Translations under genes and position numbers: made by a program
Shown here: piece after piece, positions 5,709-7,808 of the stretch
Position numbering within the stretch: the stretch's first letter is position 1
Layout of the letters: the number at the start of each line of letters is the position of its first letter
The notes under the pieces: generated by a model
The model's database searches: none
What the model saw: only the letters and a program-made list of their open reading frames with translations
What the model was told of the DNA's origin: nothing
Assembly (NCBI GenBank): GCA_003135995.1
Contig: PNBM01000163.1
Location: forward strand, 1 to 7,808
Length of the DNA: 7,808 nucleotides
Direction: 5' to 3'
Source: Ignavibacteriota bacterium
GTDB taxonomy: Bacteria; Bacteroidota; Ignavibacteria; Tepidaquicellales; Tepidaquicellaceae

Positions 5709-6752
5709 ATGATAAATAAACTACTATTAATATTGCCTCACATCTTTTCGTTTTGTTTATTTGATATAAAGAATCTGTTTGCACAAAATGAAAATTCTGC
5801 TTTGCCGGATTTAATTCCATATAGAAAAGGAGATAAATGGGGGTATTGTGATAAAAACAAAAAAATTGTTTTACCTTGCAAATATGATGATGCAAAGATA
5901 TTCAGCGAAGGACTTGCGGCGGTGAAAAAAGATAAAATGTGGGGCTATATTAATAAAAAAGGAAAGGAAATCATATCTTATATCTATTATAAAAGTGCCG
6001 ACATATTCTGCGATGGACTCGCCGCCGTAAGAAAAGTCAGAAACTGGGGCTTTATAAATAAAGAAGGACAGGAAGTAATCCCCTGCCAATTTTATGGATA
6101 TGATTTCTTTAATGAAGGATTTGCAAATGTAACATTGTTCGGACGCACAAGTAAAGGGGGATATAAACCGATAGAGAATCTTACTATCGATAAAGAAGGG
6201 AATAAAATTGATTTTGAAAAATATACGCGCACTTATGACTATAATGAAGGAATTTTTGTAGTGGAGTCAGCGGAAGGTTTTGATTATAAATTCGGATTTA
6301 TTAATAAAGAAGGATTAGAAATAATCCCGTTAAAGTATGACAAAGCTCACGGTTTTAGCGAAGGGCTTGCAGCGGTAAAACTCAATAATAAATGGGGATT
6401 TATCGATAAAGAGCGCAAAGAAATTATTTCAATAAATTTAAAATATGATAATGTGAAAAGTTTTCACGAAGGACTTGCCACGGCAGAGCTAAATAATAAA
6501 TGGGGATATATCGACAAAAAAGGCAATGTTGTGATTCCTTTAAAATATGATTATACCGGGATATTCAGCGAAGGTCTTGCGTCAGTAAAATTAAATGATA
6601 AATGGGGATTTTTAAATAAGGGAGGTAAAGAGATTATATACTTAAAATATGATTATGCTGAAGATTTTAGAAATGGACTTGCCCGGGTGGAAACTAATGA
6701 TAAATACGGCTACATAGATAAAAACGGAACAGAATACTTTGAAGATCTTTGA
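5709..6752 (+). CDS. Secreted WG-repeat protein, eight repeats
   Basis: A 347-residue protein with a signal peptide (MINKLLLILPHIFSFCLFDIKNLFAQ, then polar), followed by tandem WG beta-repeats of 34-36 residues. Their hallmark Trp-Gly or equivalent lies at 44, 78, 113, 195 (Phe-Gly), 229, 265 and 299, with a final half repeat at 333 (Tyr-Gly) ending IDKNGTEYFEDL. A repeat between about 145 and 188 has lost the WG but keeps IDKEG and YNEG. The general pattern is WG(F/Y)I(D/N)K-x-G-x-E-(I/V)I-P-x-KYD-x-x-x-x-F-x-EGLA-x-V. WG repeats occur in many exported bacterial proteins and are believed to bind partners; the function here is unknown. The gene starts 44 bp after the TPR gene. ATG 5709 was chosen because the signal peptide follows directly. 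Confidence 0.92.
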   Translation: MINKLLLILPHIFSFCLFDIKNLFAQNENSALPDLIPYRKGDKWGYCDKNKKIVLPCKYDDAKIFSEGLAAVKKDKMWGYINKKGKEIISYIYYKSADIFCDGLAAVRKVRNWGFINKEGQEVIPCQFYGYDFFNEGFANVTLFGRTSKGGYKPIENLTIDKEGNKIDFEKYTRTYDYNEGIFVVESAEGFDYKFGFINKEGLEIIPLKYDKAHGFSEGLAAVKLNNKWGFIDKERKEIISINLKYDNVKSFHEGLATAELNNKWGYIDKKGNVVIPLKYDYTGIFSEGLASVKLNDKWGFLNKGGKEIIYLKYDYAEDFRNGLARVETNDKYGYIDKNGTEYFEDL

Positions 6753-6796
6753 TAAATATCGATTCAATACCAGTGTACCCGTAAGGAATTAACAAT

Positions 6797-6843
6797 ATAT
6801 TTCCGACTACTGAATAATATTCTTAAATAAATTCGGAAAATAT
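6797..6843 (+). other. Possible hairpin after the long WG gene
   Basis: TTTCCGA (6800-6806) pairs with TCGGAAA (6833-6839) and can be extended by an ATAT helix with one bulge; the loop is 26 nt. It lies 47 bp after the stop codon. There is no clean T-run, so it is at best a weak terminator or RNA 3'-end structure. The rest of 6753-7022 is AT-rich and without a gene. Confidence 0.3.
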
Positions 6844-6903
6844 AAATTTCAATATATCAAATATTTAATTCATATTTATTTTTTTCTTGTTTCTTTTGTG
6901 ATA

Positions 6904-6941
6904 ATAATTTAGTTTTATTAAATTATAATCACCTTATAATT
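6904..6941. repeat. Two overlapping AT-rich inverted repeats
   Basis: ataattta (6904-6911) pairs with taaattat (6919-6926) around a 7-nt loop. A second pair, aattata (6921-6927) with tataatt (6935-6941), overlaps the right arm of the first, so the two hairpins exclude each other. In DNA this AT-rich such pairs can arise by chance. Confidence 0.3.
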
Positions 6942-7022
6942 GTGAATATTATTCGGGGGGATAAAATTTATTTGCACTACTCAATTTATATTATCTGACA
7001 AAATTTTTTATATCATTAAGCA

Positions 7023-7334
7023 ATGAATTTATTTATAAAGTTTAAGAATAAAATGTTGCATCAGTGGGCTTTTTTTGTTGCCTGGATGTTATCATTTTGT
7101 GGAATTTCAGTCGGTTATTATGGCTGTTCGGTTTATGGTCCGCCGGATGATTTACCGCGTGAACAACTTTATGATTTGAAAGAAGAAGTATTTTATTTGG
7201 AGAAAAGATTGGAATCACTTAATAAAGAAAAAGCGGAGATTATTAAATCGGTAGATAAAAGGAATTTAGAACTGAATAAATTACAATCAGAAAAAGATTC
7301 TTTAATCATTTTACTTAATTCGGATGAAAAATAA
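7023..7334 (+). CDS. Small coiled-coil protein with YGCSVYGPP motif, putative lipoprotein
   Basis: A 103-residue protein. Residues 1-34 are a positively charged start and hydrophobic stretch (QWAFFVAWMLSFCGISVGYYG) ending at C35, followed by SVYGPPDD. Residues 47-98 are strongly charged and heptad-like (EEVFYLEKRLESLNKEKAEI...LNKLQSEKDSLIILL), a coiled coil. The Cys after a glycine-rich hydrophobic stretch could be a lipidation site, though YYGC is not a perfect lipobox. The N-terminal layout (K-x-W ... L-x-F-x-G ... C-x-V-Y-G-x-P) recalls small Bacteroidota lipoproteins that have been linked to radical-SAM genes, but no such enzyme is visible here. The gene after it is a paralog and starts 11 bp before this stop, so translation is probably coupled. 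Function unknown. Confidence 0.75.
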   Translation: MNLFIKFKNKMLHQWAFFVAWMLSFCGISVGYYGCSVYGPPDDLPREQLYDLKEEVFYLEKRLESLNKEKAEIIKSVDKRNLELNKLQSEKDSLIILLNSDEK

Positions 7335-7620
7335 AATTCTCAAACGCTGGAGTATATTAATTAGTTCTGTATTATCTTTCAGTGGAATTTTTATCGGGAG
7401 TTTTGCCTGTGTTTATGGTCCCCCCGGAGGCTCTGAAGAGGATTTTTACAGGATGAATCTGCTGAAAGAAGAAGTTCAGAAGCTTCAGGATAAACTCAAT
7501 AAAGAAGAATCCGAGAAATCAATCATTCAGAGAGATCTGGCAAAATATGATTATGAAATTAAAAAGTTGCAAAGAGAAAAAGATTCGTTGCTGATTTTGA
7601 TTGAGATATTTGATAAGTAA
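7324..7620 (+). CDS. Small coiled-coil protein with CVYGPP motif, paralog of the preceding gene
   Basis: A 98-residue protein homologous to the one encoded just upstream: KNKILKRWSILISSVLSFSGIFIG aligns with KNKMLHQWAFFVAWMLSFCGISVG, then C29 and VYGPP. The coiled coil (residues 43-95) ends KKLQREKDSLLILI, against NKLQSEKDSLIILL in the neighbour. It overlaps the upstream gene by 11 nt in another frame, with no room for a separate promoter. Cys29 follows SFA and is the candidate lipid anchor. The two probably arose by tandem duplication and, with charged heptads, could form a heterodimer at the membrane. That is inference; the family is not one I can name. Confidence 0.75.
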   Translation: MKNKILKRWSILISSVLSFSGIFIGSFACVYGPPGGSEEDFYRMNLLKEEVQKLQDKLNKEESEKSIIQRDLAKYDYEIKKLQREKDSLLILIEIFDK

Positions 7621-7658
7621 TAGAAATTTATTTTCTCAAAATATATTAATATATAATT

Positions 7659-7808
7659 ATGATTTTTTTAAAATATTTGGTTCTTATTTGCTTTATCTTT
7701 TTGACATTTGCCCTAAATTCTTATGCCCAGAAAGATACTAATTATTACGGGGATGAAAATGAATTGACAATGGAAGGCTGGCAAAGAGCAATGGACAACT
7801 ACACTGCA
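7659..7808 (+). CDS. Secreted protein, 5' part only (runs off the window)
   Basis: The frame from ATG 7659 is open to the end of the window, giving the first 50 residues. Residues 1-24 are a clear Sec signal peptide (MIFLKYLVLICFIFLTFALN, then SYAQ), followed by a polar, acidic segment KDTNYYGDENELTMEGWQRAM. The L-T-M-E-x-W-Q-x-x-M stretch is the kind of sequence that begins a long helix or coiled coil in envelope proteins of this bacterial group, but 50 residues are too few to name a family. It begins 38 bp after the second small coiled-coil gene in the same direction and may share its transcript. Confidence 0.65.
   Translation, partial: MIFLKYLVLICFIFLTFALNSYAQKDTNYYGDENELTMEGWQRAMDNYTA

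Noticed and set aside
5692..6089. Minus-strand frames opposite the long WG gene
   Set aside because: The + strand carries regular WG repeats here; the opposite-strand frames only mirror the repeat structure.

Overview
The window is AT-rich DNA from a Gram-negative bacterium, probably of the Bacteroidota / Ignavibacteriota (FCB) group. This is inferred from several signs. Many encoded proteins have Sec signal peptides ending in ...YGQ, ...FAQ or ...YAQ. Most start codons are preceded by A/T-rich leaders without a strong Shine-Dalgarno. The proteins are also of kinds common in that group (WG repeats, TPR, DUF6438-like). All supported genes lie on the + strand. No species can be named from the sequence alone.

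Region 1 (1-1376) is the end of an integrative element: a small excisionase-like helix-turn-helix protein followed 12 bp later by a tyrosine recombinase. The last bases of the recombinase gene are three tandem copies of an 11-bp GC-rich repeat.

Region 2 (1377-2013) holds a complete tRNA-Lys(CTT) with its own promoter and an intrinsic terminator. The 3' 29 nt of the tRNA plus 77 bp of downstream DNA, including the terminator, are duplicated 140 bp further on (102 of 106 positions identical). That is the kind of trace left by integration at a tRNA 3' end. A small inverted repeat separates the copies. The remainder, 1752-2013, is AT-rich leader with one possible promoter.

Region 3 (2014-3742) is a tight three-gene membrane operon: a 12-segment MFS transporter, a small secreted protein with a C-terminal anchor, and a small four-segment membrane protein translated with ATGA overlap. 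It is followed by a secreted DUF6438-like protein (3772-4320).

Region 4 (4400-6752) has two paralogous secreted WG-repeat proteins flanking a secreted TPR protein. The short WG gene looks like a collapsed copy of the long one and carries a one-base frameshift in a poly-A run right after its ATG. Region 5 (7023-7808) has two overlapping genes for paralogous small coiled-coil proteins with a Cys-(Ser)-Val-Tyr-Gly-Pro-Pro motif after a hydrophobic N-terminus. The window then ends in the first 50 codons of another secreted protein.

The best candidates for something undescribed are the MFS operon with its two small partners, the tandem VYGPP coiled-coil pair, and the WG-TPR-WG cluster with its possible slippage site. 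None has a demonstrable function from sequence alone.
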